Assembly (NCBI GenBank): GCA_039621445.1
Contig: CP154954.1
Span: 41,099,572-41,163,571 of the forward strand
Length of the DNA: 64,000 bases
Source of the DNA: Euglena gracilis
Lineage: Eukaryota > Euglenida > Euglenophyceae > Euglenales
Direction: 5' to 3'
The position numbers were made by a program, and so were the translations under genes. Shown in pieces: positions 32,608 to 43,085 of this stretch; position 1 is the stretch's first letter, and each line of letters begins with the position of its first letter. Below the pieces are notes generated by a model. It had not been told where the DNA came from. It saw only the letters and a program-made list of their open reading frames with translations, and ran no database searches.

Positions 32608-33420
32608 AGATCACAGCCCCCTGGCACTCAAAGCACCCCATTTCCGAGGAAACCAAGGCCCAATTAAGAGAAATAAAATTTTTACTGGACATCTGGGGGG
32701 GGCAGACCTTTCCCCAAAATGCAACCAGGGAGTTACACTCAGACAGCAGCACCTATGCCTGGGGGGGGGGCTGGACATCCACACGGGATAAATTGTTCAG
32801 GAATTTTGGAGAAAGGACTCCGTTTTACACATAAATGTAAAGGAGCTCAGTGCAGCAATCAGCACAGTGAAAAGTTTGAGCAAACCGGGGGAAATAGTTC
32901 CTTTATCCGTAGACAACCAGGCAATTTTCTACTACCTGACAAACTGGGTGGGGGCAGAAAGGACCCTTCAACAAAATGCTAAGACCGTTTTTCAAAATAG
33001 TGCATGGAAAAATAAGTAAACCTCCAAGTCAGCTGGGTTCCTTCAAAGGAATGCCTAGCAGACCCCATAAGCAGATGGGAAATGGACAGGGGTGATTACT
33101 GTTTAGACACCCATCATTTTCACTGGCTAAGACAGCATTTCAAAAATTTCATACACTTGTAAACTGATTTATTTGTCTCCCCAGGCAACAAAAAACTGAC
33201 CAATTTTGTGGCCAGATGTCCCCACTTGGAGGCCACAGCAGTAAATGCATTACAATGTCCACTGGACAACATGAGGGATTTTTATGCAACCCCCCCCCAG
33301 TCAATAATTCAAATAATTTTGCCCAGGTTGAAAATATTTCCCAAGACCAAAGTTTTGATGGTCACCCCCTACTGGGATTCAGCCACATGGTGGACCCAAT
33401 TAATAAAAATGAAAGTGCCC
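32590..33420 (+). pseudogene. DIRS-like RNase H fragment
   Basis: Frames give SDSSTYAWGGGWTSTRDK, then the block around DNQAIFYYL and the C-terminal LEATAVNALQCPLDNMRDFY. A UAA at 33013-33015 replaces Gln found in the homologous copy (EKQVNLQ). No RT palm remains. Confidence 0.6.
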
Positions 33421-33429
33421 GGGACTCCC

Positions 33430-34390
33430 TGCCTCAGAGTCACCCCTTACAGGGGTATGTTCACCAATTGCAGTGGGAACAAATGACGCCCCCCAGGTGT
33501 CCCCTGTTTTGCATGATTTGCTCAGGCAAATATTGGAGGGGAAACAAATTCAGGTTAAAACCATTGACGATTTCCTGGGGAGAAACCCCAGTTTAAAATG
33601 TCATGAGAGTGCTTTTGCACTTCCGTGGGTAATTTAGGAGCATATGAGGGTGCCCCCTCCTAAAGCCACAGACCAAGTGGTTGAACCTTTAATACTATAA
33701 TTCCAGTTTTCCAAGGCCCAAGCCCATAATGCATACAGTGCTACGCTTTTGATTCCTGGGTTTGGTGGGCTCAGATTCCAAACCCTGTTGACTTCTTACA
33801 AGAGGCTTCGGAACCAAACATCTGCAGAAGAATGGGGCACTTTGGGACCGCCTCCTAGTCCTCCTGGGCTGGCCAAAGCCCCTCACGAATCCGCTGTTAA
33901 TACAGGTCCTCAGACATGGCACAGAACAAGCGAAACACCAGTGTGTTGTGTTGGGTACCCTACATAAAAATTCAGTGTGAAGGCCAGAAGTTTCACAAGT
34001 GGGAGAGGGTGGTGTCCATTCCCCCAGGTCCACAAATAAGTCCCTTTCATTTAATGATGTCTTACGTGGCTGCCACACCTTCATTCGTCAGACCTGTCTG
34101 CCCCCTTCTGATTTCATTAAAACCCCCCTTCAGGGCAATAAGCGCAGATACCATTGCTTCTGTCACAAAATAATCTTTGGACAAGCATGCGGTGACCCAC
34201 AAGGTGTGGGGGGCCTACTCCACCATGAGGGCAGTGGTTGGTTCACTCAAACATTTAGGCGTTTCTGCCCAAGAGGTTTGCGAAATTGGCCAGTGGAGGG
34301 GATTGAAGCTTTTACAGCCCATTACCAAAGACCTGGTGCCCAATGTGCCCTAGAAACTGCCCTGGCCCCCCTAATTCCAGTGCACAGTCA
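33430..34390 (+). pseudogene. DIRS-like tyrosine recombinase, degraded
   Basis: N-terminal part at 33430-33840, then NKRNTSVLCWVPYIK, SPFHLMMSYVAATPS and SADTIASVTK. The HxxR box has decayed to YSTMRAVVGSLKHLG, followed by EVCEIGQWRG. This copy preserves the empty target site of the MITE at 25061-25485. It precedes a terminal repeat, giving the order RNase H, recombinase, terminus. Confidence 0.62.
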
Positions 34391-34720
34391 GGCCTCACAA
34401 GGGCAAAGTGCGGAGCCCGAGGTGTCTCTTATCCCATCGACGCAAACCGACCAGGGAGGAAGGGACACCGTTGGCGAAGCACAAATACCTTGTGAGCCCG
34501 ACCACCCTCCCGTAAAAGAAAATTTGTCTTCAAAAGCCCTCGGATAATGGGGTCAGATAATGGGGGGTCGGGGGGGGGACCATTCGGGATCCGCGCTGCG
34601 ACATGGTGATGATGACGTGCTACTTTACTTGCCGGCTGTTCTGTTCTGGTGTGTTTGTGCGTGCGCGGGGGGTGCTTCTTACTGCTTTTTGTTGCCGGAG
34701 TTGGCTGATTCCTAATCCTG
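34390..34720. repeat. DIRS terminal/internal-complementary region
   Basis: Contains CCTCACAAGGGCAAAGTGCGG (reverse complement of boxes in other termini) followed by CCGACCAGGGAGGAAGGGAC, CTTGCCGGCTGTTCTGTTC, GGTGTGTTTGTGCGTGCG and GTTGCCGGAGTTGGCTGATT. Having both orientations in one block fits DIRS termini, which carry sequences complementary to both ends for circularisation. It lies between one recombinase and the next ORF1. Confidence 0.5.
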
Positions 34721-34941
34721 CCCTTCGACCCCAAGGAAGAATAATTATACTTCTACCAGTTCAACTGGAATTATTTTACGATGACTTCCATTCACGCAGA
34801 CCATCACTTTCATCAACTGGTGGATCGAACATTTTTCTGACCTTCAACTCCCTGGAGGAAGGATTCAACTCTGCGACTTAAACTGGAATTATTCCCGGAA
34901 GAATTGCAATTCCCAAGACAAATAACAACAACTGGAATTTC

Positions 34942-36050
34942 ATGAAGAATGAATTTCAAAGAACTTCAGACTGCCAAGAAGAACTTCGAAGAACTTCCCA
35001 GAGGGCAGCAGAAGCAGGGGAAGGTGGTGACACAGCAGCAGCTGAAGAAGCTGGAGAGCGGCAGCAGCACGTCAGTCCGTGGGCATTGCAACCCCCCCAC
35101 CACCCCACACCACATCAAATATTTCAAAATCCCCCACTCAACATTATGATGGCCAGGGAACATGGACAAATGTGGTCAGGAAGGCAAGAAGACAGAAAGC
35201 GATTACCACCACAGGTCCAACAAACTCCACCTCCTCTTCTCTGCTCCCCTCCTTACAGGGATTCCAGTCAATATCAAGGCTAAGGCAGCGAATATTCAAC
35301 AGGGCCTGGGGCCTAGATTCAAAACTATGGCAGACATCATTCAAGAGGGCAGTGGTCCCAGGGGTAAGGCTATGGCAGCCAGCATCCCAATCTGGGAAGA
35401 TCCCATTGGGGAAAGGTATTTCCAACTTTCCCCCCGGCACCCTCACAAACACACTCCCCGGGGGCAGCAAGCCCGTGCCATGACAAGGGACAGAGAATAG
35501 ACAAAAGAAGTCATGGATAGAGAGCCAATGGAGACCAGTTAGCCAGTGGGGCTATATGGCCAGTGGGGGCCATATGGCCACAAAGGCCAATACAGGCCAT
35601 TACATTCAAGACGATCCACACAGCCCTCGGGTGTGAGGCCCAAAGATTGGCTCAGACAGGCACCCCCCAGAAGATATTCCGCCCAGAATAATATATGTAC
35701 CTCCCCACAGCAGACACACAACGTCCCCCATCATTTGAAAACAGCGGGAAATCCTGTCTTTGGGAAGCCCTATGGCAGGGCCAGCTGTAGCCCCAGTGAT
35801 GGGGCAGTCAGAGGTGGCCCCAATGATGGGGCAGCCAGAGGTGGCCCCAGTGATGGGGCAGCCAGGGGGAAGGACCCTAGTGACGAGGCCCATGGAATCC
35901 CCAGACACATTACACCAAGGGGTGCCCCATTACAAGGCCCTGCTGGCCAGCATTTCCCATTGGGTCAAAGCATTAGCCAGCAGAGAGGTATTAAACCTGA
36001 TAATGGGAGGGGTCATGGCAGATCTTCCCCTCCACCCTCAAATGTCCCGA
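34942..36050 (+). pseudogene. DIRS-like ORF1 of the copy invaded by Ty3 element 2
   Basis: Starts MKNEFQRTSDCQEEL and matches the minus-strand ORF1 at 58052-59281 (MKNESERKSDCRGQ). The second half has SDGAARGGP repeats and GIPRHITPRGAPLQGPAGQ. It contains frameshifts. Its continuation, the RT, lies at 49607 onward because the 13.5-kb LTR element sits between. Confidence 0.65.
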
Positions 36051-36053
36051 AAA

Positions 36054-37149
36054 TGACGACCTTTTGAGGTCGACCGCCGGGTGGCGGAGTTTTTCCCTTT
36101 TAGAAGGCCTTTTGACGGGCGGTTTAGCTCTAATTTCAAGGCTTTCTAAAGATTTCCATTAAAATTCCCTCTCCTAGGGCGTCCATGGTTTGGTTGTGCA
36201 AGGAGAGAGATTGAGTGATGCTAGGTATTCCCAAATGGTCATTTTGGGTTTATTTAGGACATTTTAAGTTTTTTTTTGCATTTTCCATTTGGTTTTAAGG
36301 GAAAATGTTGGATTTAGTGAGAGCGCTTGCAAGCGCTTGGAACAAAATTTTAAGAGATTGGCGCCTGAGTTCCTGGAGTTTTTGCAGGGGTTTGCAAAGC
36401 TCAATAATGATGGAATTCAGCATAATTTATCAAAATCAAGGGGGGAAACCTTGATTTTGACTTGGGTTGGTTGATTTTGATGCAATGGGCTAGGATTTGG
36501 GATTTGAGAGCGCTTAGTAATCAGCGCACTCAATCCTAAATTTAACTGCCCATCAGAGGCATCAAAATCATTTCCTTTTCACAGGGTTTTCCTCTTTACC
36601 TGTTACATCATTGTACTTGTTGTGGCAAATACATCCAATTACAATCAAGTATTGAGTTTGGAATTTCAATTGCAAATGGAAGATCAACAAAACAATCAAT
36701 CATTTGAAGAAGGAGAGGTTTGTCTTCCCCCCACCTCATCTGTGGGAAAGGGGGCAGGGGGGTGGGACTCTTCAACTCAGGCAACCACTGGCCAAATTTC
36801 ACCCCAAAACCCCTTTTTTGGCCCAGAAACTGTGAGAAATGACACCCAGGGGGTGGGGGTGTTGGCTCTCACTGGTCAACTGAGCATGGAGGGGTTGAAA
36901 CCCCAAAGGCACCCCCCTTGGAGATACCAGTAACACCCCCCTCAGGGGTCGGGGAGGGTCCACTGGGAAGTTCATCCTTGGAAATGATGGCCCAGTTTCG
37001 GCCACAGGGAGGGCCAGAATGGGAAAAAATTTCCGACACAAGTCGGCTCGAGGAGCCAAAAAACGATCCTACGCCGGACACTGGCCCGGGGCGGGGGTTT
37101 CCGCTTCACCCCAGTGCTGCCGGGGGACATGGCAGCACGGGTGTGAAAC
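36054..37149 (+). repeat. 5' LTR of Ty3 element 2
   Basis: 1096 bases starting TGACGACCTTTTGAGG and ending GTGTGAAAC, matching 48513-49606 base for base apart from scattered substitutions and small indels. It contains AGCGCTTGCAAGCGCT near 36323, a perfect palindrome, and an ATCAAGG/CCTTGAT hairpin near 36434. A promoter is expected here; no TATA box was confidently placed. The leader ORF may start inside it. Confidence 0.92.
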
Positions 37150-38057
37150 ATGGTAAGCAGAGGTTGATCCTTCAGCCTTCTGTTGGAATTTTTGGGTTGG
37201 AAATCCCTGCTCAGAATGTTTTCTTTGATGATCAGCCAATGGCCCAATCTCAGATGGCAAATCTGACGATTGGAGTTTCGGGGAACAGGGATTTGGGACC
37301 CGAAACCAGTTTGGCTGAACTCAGAACCCCCACAAATATGGGACAGATGTTGGAATTTCAGGGTGGGGATGGCCAGGTTGTCATTTCCAACCAACCGTGT
37401 TTTCAAGAGCCTTTTTCAGAGGTTTTGCCTTTGCAAAATATGGGGTACGGTTTTATGCTGCCTGAGTTGCAACCTCTCCCAGCCTTTTCATGGGTGCAAA
37501 ATTTAGGGAATCTGCCATCATTACCCGCTTTTGCATTGCCTTTGCCTCCAGCTCAACCAGTTTCTTCAACACCAGCCCAAGATCCGATGGCACTTTTGCA
37601 GTTTTCCCAACCATCCCAGGTAGATGGGCTGGCGAAGGAAACGGGAAGTGCCTCGGCAGGGCAGGGGGGTGATAACCCCAGCCCAGTTTTCTTTGAAAAG
37701 CAAGCACAGGGCCATGTGCTGGGCTTAAACAATAATAATAACTGGAACAGCAACGAACGGGTCAGAGCGGAAGTGGAGCAGGCAGAGGAAAACCCGAAGG
37801 ACCAGCCCAGCTCTACTTCTCGGCGACCCCGACCACCAGCTTCATCACCAGGTAGTGATGAAGTTCAGCAAAAACGGCTGCACCGTGAGGTTGATCACGG
37901 TCAGCCAGCTGCTGCAGCCCCCCAGCCTCCTCATATTTTCATCGAGGGGGGTGAGGAGGAGGTCCAACCCCAGCCTATGAAAGTTCTGAAGCCACCCCCA
38001 GGGGGGGTTCACAAAATCAGGGATTTGAAGACCCTGGTGGTAATTTTTACAAAGTAA
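37150..38057 (+). CDS. Leader ORF of Ty3 element 2 (unknown)
   Basis: An open frame continuous with LTR codons (an ATG exists at 36918) encodes a Pro/Gln/Leu-rich polypeptide with NNNNNWNSNERV and a charged stretch near its end (RRPRPPASSPGSDEVQQKR). It stops near 38057, where a frameshift leads into a coiled-coil segment. It could be the N-terminal part of a long Gag. Function unknown. Confidence 0.5.
37151..37166 (+). promoter_or_regulatory. Primer-binding site, initiator tRNA-Met type
   Basis: One base after the LTR comes TGGTAAGCAGAGG. Initiator tRNA-Met ends CCTCTGCTACCA in many eukaryotes, so the expected site is TGGTAGCAGAGG; this copy has one extra A. It would prime minus-strand DNA synthesis. 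Confidence 0.7.
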
Positions 38058-39020
38058 CAGAGACCTCCAGTGGACTGTGCAGCACCTGACGTTTCGGGTT
38101 TTGGCTTTGGAAAAAGCCAACGAAGAGTGGATTCTGCAGCAGCAGCAGCAACAACCCCCCGCAGTCGACATCCACCTGGTGGAGCACATGGCTGCACGAA
38201 TCGAAGAAACGGCCAGGGCTGACCGCCTCCATATGTTTGAACTTTTTGAGAAAAAAATGTGAGGCCTAGGTGCAAGTTTCTGTGAAAAAAAATAGACGCA
38301 CAGGCACTTGAACTTTTCGTCGGGCAGGAAAAAGTTTTGAGGAAAAACTGGCCCAGCAGTTTTATTCGAGCCGTGATCAGTTTTTCGCCCTGAGGCAGGA
38401 ATTTTTACGAATTTTGGACAGCCTGCCACAGGAAATTTTGAAACAAGTGCAAAATCAGCTGGCTGTCTTACCGATTAAGGATCTCGTGCTTGAAAATTTT
38501 CAGCGGTTTGCTGAGAATTTTAAAGCTGCCCAGCCAGCTCAGGGGGTGGAGGCAGAAACTCTCCAGGAGCTGGCCGTTGTCGCTGCCAGAATCATTGAAG
38601 TTCAGGCTGACCTGGTATCGCTGCGTAGTACGGTACAGGGCCAGGCTCAGCAGCTTCAGCAGTTCGCCGATTATGTTCGCCAGCTGGGTGAACAAAATTC
38701 AGCGATGAATACAGCCCTCCATGGTTTGGTGGGGGTATTCAGAAACTGCACCAGAATTTTTCAGATGAAGTAGGGAAACGACACTCAGAAATGCAAAAAA
38801 TTTTGACGGATTGTCAGCAGAATTTTCAGAGTGTTTATCAACAGATTTTTTCCCAGGAGAAAAAATTTGGTGGGCTGGTGGAGGAATTAAGGCAGGAACT
38901 TGCAAAAGTTGGGGGGAACACTTTCGAGTTACAGAAAGTGCTGCAGGATTTACAAAAAAAATGGACCCGTACACCCAACTGCAGAACCGAGAGGAGTTTT
39001 GCAAAAAATTTCTGACATGT
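38058..39020 (+). pseudogene. Coiled-coil segment upstream of gag, frameshifted
   Basis: Pieces in different frames read as one helical protein: VLALEKANEEWILQQQQQQ, DSLPQEILKQVQNQLAVL, QGQAQQLQQFADYVRQLGEQ and VEELRQELAKVGGNTFELQK. Heptad-like Leu/Val/Gln spacing suggests a coiled coil that could drive Gag multimerisation. At least three frameshifts, two near A-runs, separate the pieces. They may be mutations or homopolymer errors. Confidence 0.5.
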
Positions 39021-39339
39021 GGTGGCTGCGGCAGGGCAGCCAGCAGCCCCTACACCCAGTGGAGCTGCCACAGCCTGGGCAGCAGCTGGCCCAGCAGCCC
39101 GTCGTCCAGCTAGCCCAGCGGCCTGGCCAGGCAGGCCCGCCGCAGCCTGCTCACGGGCTGCCAAGGGGGCTGGGCCTGCCGTCAGTTGGACAGCAGCAGC
39201 CCCTGGGGCAGCCTTCCAGCTCACTGGCCAGCACGGTGCCCAGTGCTGACCCAGGTTTTTTTCAGATCAGATTATTTCTCAAAATAAATCTGCAGGTTCA
39301 AACATTTCCCCTCCCTTAGTTATTGAGGGGGGATTTGTT

Positions 39340-40857
39340 TTGGAGAACACACAAGATACGGAAGTGGTTTCTTCCGTGTCATTGTGTGTCCCCCCACATG
39401 TTTCTGCAGCCCCTGCTTTCTCGATTAGGCCCATCGGGACAGGGGGGGCTGCAGCCAACCCAGGTAACGGGTTGGGTTTTCCTTTTATCGGTGACCCAGT
39501 AGCTTTTGAAATTTTGCAGGGAGGTACTAAGCCCTATTTTGATGAATCGGGCAGCATTTCCTGGCAAGGTTTTGAAGTAGATTGGAATCTTTACTGGGAC
39601 AGGTTGACATCAGGCAAACCGTATTCTGATTTGCAAAAGCTCCAGGTTTTTGAGGCATGTTTAGGACCCAGATTAAGGGAGGAAATCAGGCTCTATCGGT
39701 TGAATGGAGCTAAATTAAGTTACCCCACCATATTAGCCGAATTCCAGAACCGTTGTGCCTCAAGTAAGGGGCTGACGGCTCGAAAAATATGGCAGGAGGT
39801 AACTATGGTGAACGAAGGAAAAATTACCCGGGCTGACCTGCAAGAATTTTGGATTAAATTTTGCAGTGCCTGGCACCATGTTAAGGATGCCACAGCCGGG
39901 GAGGCTCGGAGATTATTTTTGGAAAGAATTCCTCCTTTTTTAAGCACGTTTTGCATAGAAGAGGAGGATAACCGATCCCGTCAACAACCCATTGTCAGGC
40001 TCACATGGATACCAAATCCCACGGTGGATGGGATTAAAAGGAGTGTGACCCAGATCACTGGGGGGATTGATCCACGGAAAGTGGTTATCAAAAACCCTGG
40101 TGCCATTTGCCTTATTTATTTCAGTTCTTCGGAGGAGGCACTGAAATTAACAGCCGCAAATGGAAGGAAATTGCAGGGAATGGAGAATTTCCTCAACGCC
40201 GAATTCGTGGAACAACTAATGACCGTTAAGGAAATGTTTGCTTTTGCCGAGGGCAGGTTGGCTCTTCGGGAGAAGCAGGATTTGGCTTTGAATCAGCACC
40301 ATTTTCCCAGATTATTCAGCAAAGCGACAACAAAAGGCTCAGGGAAAATACAGGTGTTGGAAAAAGGCCAGACCCCCCCCCCGGTGTCCCCAACATCCAT
40401 GCCAGCACCAGCAGCCGGGGGGCAGGGTCACACCTCAAAATCTGCCCCACAGCCAGCTGCGAATGGCGATAAGGGGGCAGCCCAGCCAGCCCCACGTGGC
40501 AGGTGGGCATCTTCAGCTTCACGGCCAGCAGCAGCTTCATGGCCGCGAACCCAAAGTCCAACTCCCCCAGCCCGGCAAGGCAAAGGGGGGCAGACCTGGA
40601 CCCCACAGGCATCGGGTCGGGGCAGGTCTCCATACCCATGCTTCAACTGTGGGGAGGGCGGACATTATTTTTATGAGTGCGAAAAACCGCTGAGTGAGGC
40701 CCTTGCTAAATCTAAGGAATTTTGGCAAAATAATAGAAAAGGCAAGGGGCAGCCCAAGGGTAAAGGGCAGCCACCCACTCAGCGAAATTCCTCGGGCAAG
40801 GGGGGTGCATGGTCAAAGGGGGGTGGGCCCACCTCTTCTCCCCCTGGGGCCCAATAG
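39340..40857 (+). CDS. gag: Gag of Ty3 element 2
   Basis: 505 codons, uninterrupted. The capsid-like region (residues about 65-220) has GFEVDWNLYWDRLTSGKPYS and LQEFWIKFCSAWHHVKD, typical of Ty3/gypsy Gag. A Pro/Ala/Gln linker leads to one CCHC knuckle, CFNCGEGGHYFYEC (about residue 430), and a basic Lys-Gly tail for RNA binding. It ends UAG-GGA-GGC-CAG-GGG-CAG, and the frame stays open for 56 more codons, suggesting stop readthrough into the methyltransferase-pol region. Confidence 0.9.
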   Translation: MENTQDTEVVSSVSLCVPPHVSAAPAFSIRPIGTGGAAANPGNGLGFPFIGDPVAFEILQGGTKPYFDESGSISWQGFEVDWNLYWDRLTSGKPYSDLQKLQVFEACLGPRLREEIRLYRLNGAKLSYPTILAEFQNRCASSKGLTARKIWQEVTMVNEGKITRADLQEFWIKFCSAWHHVKDATAGEARRLFLERIPPFLSTFCIEEEDNRSRQQPIVRLTWIPNPTVDGIKRSVTQITGGIDPRKVVIKNPGAICLIYFSSSEEALKLTAANGRKLQGMENFLNAEFVEQLMTVKEMFAFAEGRLALREKQDLALNQHHFPRLFSKATTKGSGKIQVLEKGQTPPPVSPTSMPAPAAGGQGHTSKSAPQPAANGDKGAAQPAPRGRWASSASRPAAASWPRTQSPTPPARQGKGGQTWTPQASGRGRSPYPCFNCGEGGHYFYECEKPLSEALAKSKEFWQNNRKGKGQPKGKGQPPTQRNSSGKGGAWSKGGGPTSSPPGAQ

Positions 40858-41706
40858 GGAGGCCAGGGGCAGTTTGAGAAGGGGGGGGCTGCCCATGGCC
40901 GTGTCTCTCCCCCCTGTGAGGAAAATTGTGTAAATATTTCTGATTCAAAAGACTGGGCTGTACAGGATTTTATGGCTGATTCAGGGGTGGGGAAAAACAT
41001 TCTATGGATCAGCCCGCCAGATTTTTGATTCGGATCCGATACTCCTGGAGGGAAGGGAAATGTTCAAGGGTTCCCATTTTGCATACAAACCTGCCACAAC
41101 CCAACCCCCTACCATCAGCCCAGCGACCTCAGGCATTAGATTTATTCGCTGGCACAGGGTCGGTGGGGAGGCGGTTGGCAGAACGGGGGTATGAAGTTTT
41201 GTCAATTGAAAATGCTCCTTGGACGGACTTCCACCCCACACAGACATTTTGACCTGGGACTACAGGCGATACCCGGTTGGATTTTTTGAGGTTATTGCCG
41301 CAAGTCCCCCCTGTAATATTTATTCCACGGCTTATAACTCCAGGCCAAGGGATTTCTCCCAGGCGGATGCCCTGGTGGAGAAAGCCCTGGAAATTATAAA
41401 TTATTTTCAGCCAAAGTTGTGGTGGTTGGAGAACCCCCGCACTGGTCCTTGCGAAATAGGGAGGTGGTGAAAAACTTGCCCTATATCGAAATTGATTATT
41501 GTCAGTTTTCAGATTGGGGTTATAAAAAACCCACACGTTTCTGGTGCTGCCCAGCCATTTCACAACTACGGTCGGTGTTGTGTGATGGCGAATCGTGTCC
41601 TAACCTGGTGATGGGGGACAATGGGCAGTTCCGGCACCGTGAATTGTTGCGGGGCAGAAAAATGAAGTTCACCCCCGACAAAAAGGAAGAATACCCGCCC
41701 TGGTGA
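40858..41706 (+). pseudogene. Cytosine-C5 DNA methyltransferase-like domain
   Basis: Three frames together carry the family motifs in order: AdoMet-binding ALDLFAGTGSVGRRLAERGY (41133-41192), acidic IENAPW, catalytic ASPPCNIYS with the nucleophile Cys codon at 41312-41314, WWLENPRTG (motif VI, ENP rather than the usual ENV), and DYCQFSDWGYKKPTRFWC (motif VIII region). Frameshifts near 41230 and 41450 break it. It sits between gag and protease and its tail YPPW-LIDYLLS runs into pol, so it was part of the polyprotein. Captured methyltransferases are known in a few retrotransposons of dinoflagellates and a charophyte alga. Confidence 0.85.
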
Positions 41707-43085
41707 TTGATTATCTCCTAAGTGCTGGGGATTTTCAGGGGGACCAGCCCATAGAAATTTCCCAAAATTCCCAGGATTTTGAGGAATGGGAAATTGCAGA
41801 CCGTTTTTGTCATTTGGCCAACACCTTGAAGGTTAATCAGGTGTTGCCCATTGAAAACGAGCTGCAACTTTTGATGCTATCACAGACGTATCTCCCTAAC
41901 GGAGATGCCAGGCACCTCAGAGTTTTGGTTGACACGGGAGCCCAGGTGAACCTGGTGAAAAGGTCCATCGTCCCAAAACATTTGGCCAGGTCACCGCGAA
42001 TGCCAATTCGGCTGGTGGCTGCCAACGGCCAATGTGTTTTGGGGGGCGACCAGTGTATTAAGTTGGAGTTGGGTTTTCAACGCAGGGGTACGGGGCAGGG
42101 GGGCACACAGGCCTTGTACCTCGAAGGGGAATTCTACCTCGCGGAAATTGAGGTAGATGCTATATTATCATTTCCATGGTTAGCCGAACATGGTATGGGT
42201 GTGTTCCCACACCATAAGGCTTTGGTTTTTGACAATCCTAATCTGACTTTCTTGTACGGGTGGGATACAAGAAATCAGAAACGGAAATCCCATAAGGGGA
42301 AGAAAAAACACAATTCACAAAAAAGAATTGGGGTTGTGGTTTCTGACTTCGGAGAATCCCCTGAAAACGCACCAACCACGGAGTCCCCTGAAAATGAAAA
42401 AGTGTGGTTGGACCTGCAAAAAATGAATTTGCACCTACCCTTGCAAGGCTTTGATATGCAACCAAAATTCCTTGGTAAGAAGGAATTGCATACCATAGCT
42501 AAGCATCTCACCGAATCGCCAGCCGAGGACAAGGCGGTGAACGTCATAATCCAGGCTCGCGACTCGGGTGAGGAGGAGGACCCCAGGGTGGTGGCATTTC
42601 GGGATAAAATTTTTCAGGATTTTGAAGGGGAGGTCTTGGGTACGGAGGTACCCCCTGACCCTCCCGTTCGGGGACCTTATGGTTACGCCCAGATTCCTCT
42701 GAAGGAGGCGGCTGTACCCACAAGGCAAAAACCCTTTGTTTTACATGGTGAAAGATTTGAAGCTCACAAAAAGGTCACACAGGAATGGTGGGACCGGAAA
42801 TATGTTGAGCGTTTGCCCAAGGGAACAGTTTCGGAATGGCTGTCCGTAACATTTGTAGTGCCGAAAAAACGAGGCGAATGGATGGGGGTGGTAGGCATGC
42901 GGGGGCCTAACAGTCAAACTAGGCGTGTATCCTACCCCCTTCCCGTAATTGAAGACCTCCTTGTAAAACAAGGTGGAAACATGATGTTTTCCATCTTGGA
43001 TTTACAGAAGGCTTTCCACCAACAGCCGTTGGACCCGGAAAGCCGGCCCATCACATGGTGCAGTACCCCCCTCGGTCTTTTTTAG
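41703..43085 (+). CDS. pol: Protease and RT (first part) of Ty3 element 2
   Basis: An aspartic protease lies at residues about 75-160: LRVLVDTGAQVNLVKRS with the DTG active site, then ILSFPWLAEHGMG. A linker rich in charged residues follows. RT begins with FVVPKKRGEWMGVVGMRGPN, YPLPVIEDLL and FSILDLQKAFHQ. The frame stops at UAG (43083-43085) inside GLF-WRVNVMGLINASQQF, at a position that is Gln in element 1 (VYQW). Downstream coding continues in the same frame. Confidence 0.88.
   Translation: MIDYLLSAGDFQGDQPIEISQNSQDFEEWEIADRFCHLANTLKVNQVLPIENELQLLMLSQTYLPNGDARHLRVLVDTGAQVNLVKRSIVPKHLARSPRMPIRLVAANGQCVLGGDQCIKLELGFQRRGTGQGGTQALYLEGEFYLAEIEVDAILSFPWLAEHGMGVFPHHKALVFDNPNLTFLYGWDTRNQKRKSHKGKKKHNSQKRIGVVVSDFGESPENAPTTESPENEKVWLDLQKMNLHLPLQGFDMQPKFLGKKELHTIAKHLTESPAEDKAVNVIIQARDSGEEEDPRVVAFRDKIFQDFEGEVLGTEVPPDPPVRGPYGYAQIPLKEAAVPTRQKPFVLHGERFEAHKKVTQEWWDRKYVERLPKGTVSEWLSVTFVVPKKRGEWMGVVGMRGPNSQTRRVSYPLPVIEDLLVKQGGNMMFSILDLQKAFHQQPLDPESRPITWCSTPLGLF

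Noticed and set aside
36622-36933. Open frame inside the LTR (MANTSNYNQV...), present in both LTRs
   Set aside because: LTRs are non-coding except possibly for the start of the leader ORF; duplication reflects LTR identity and the frame has no domain.
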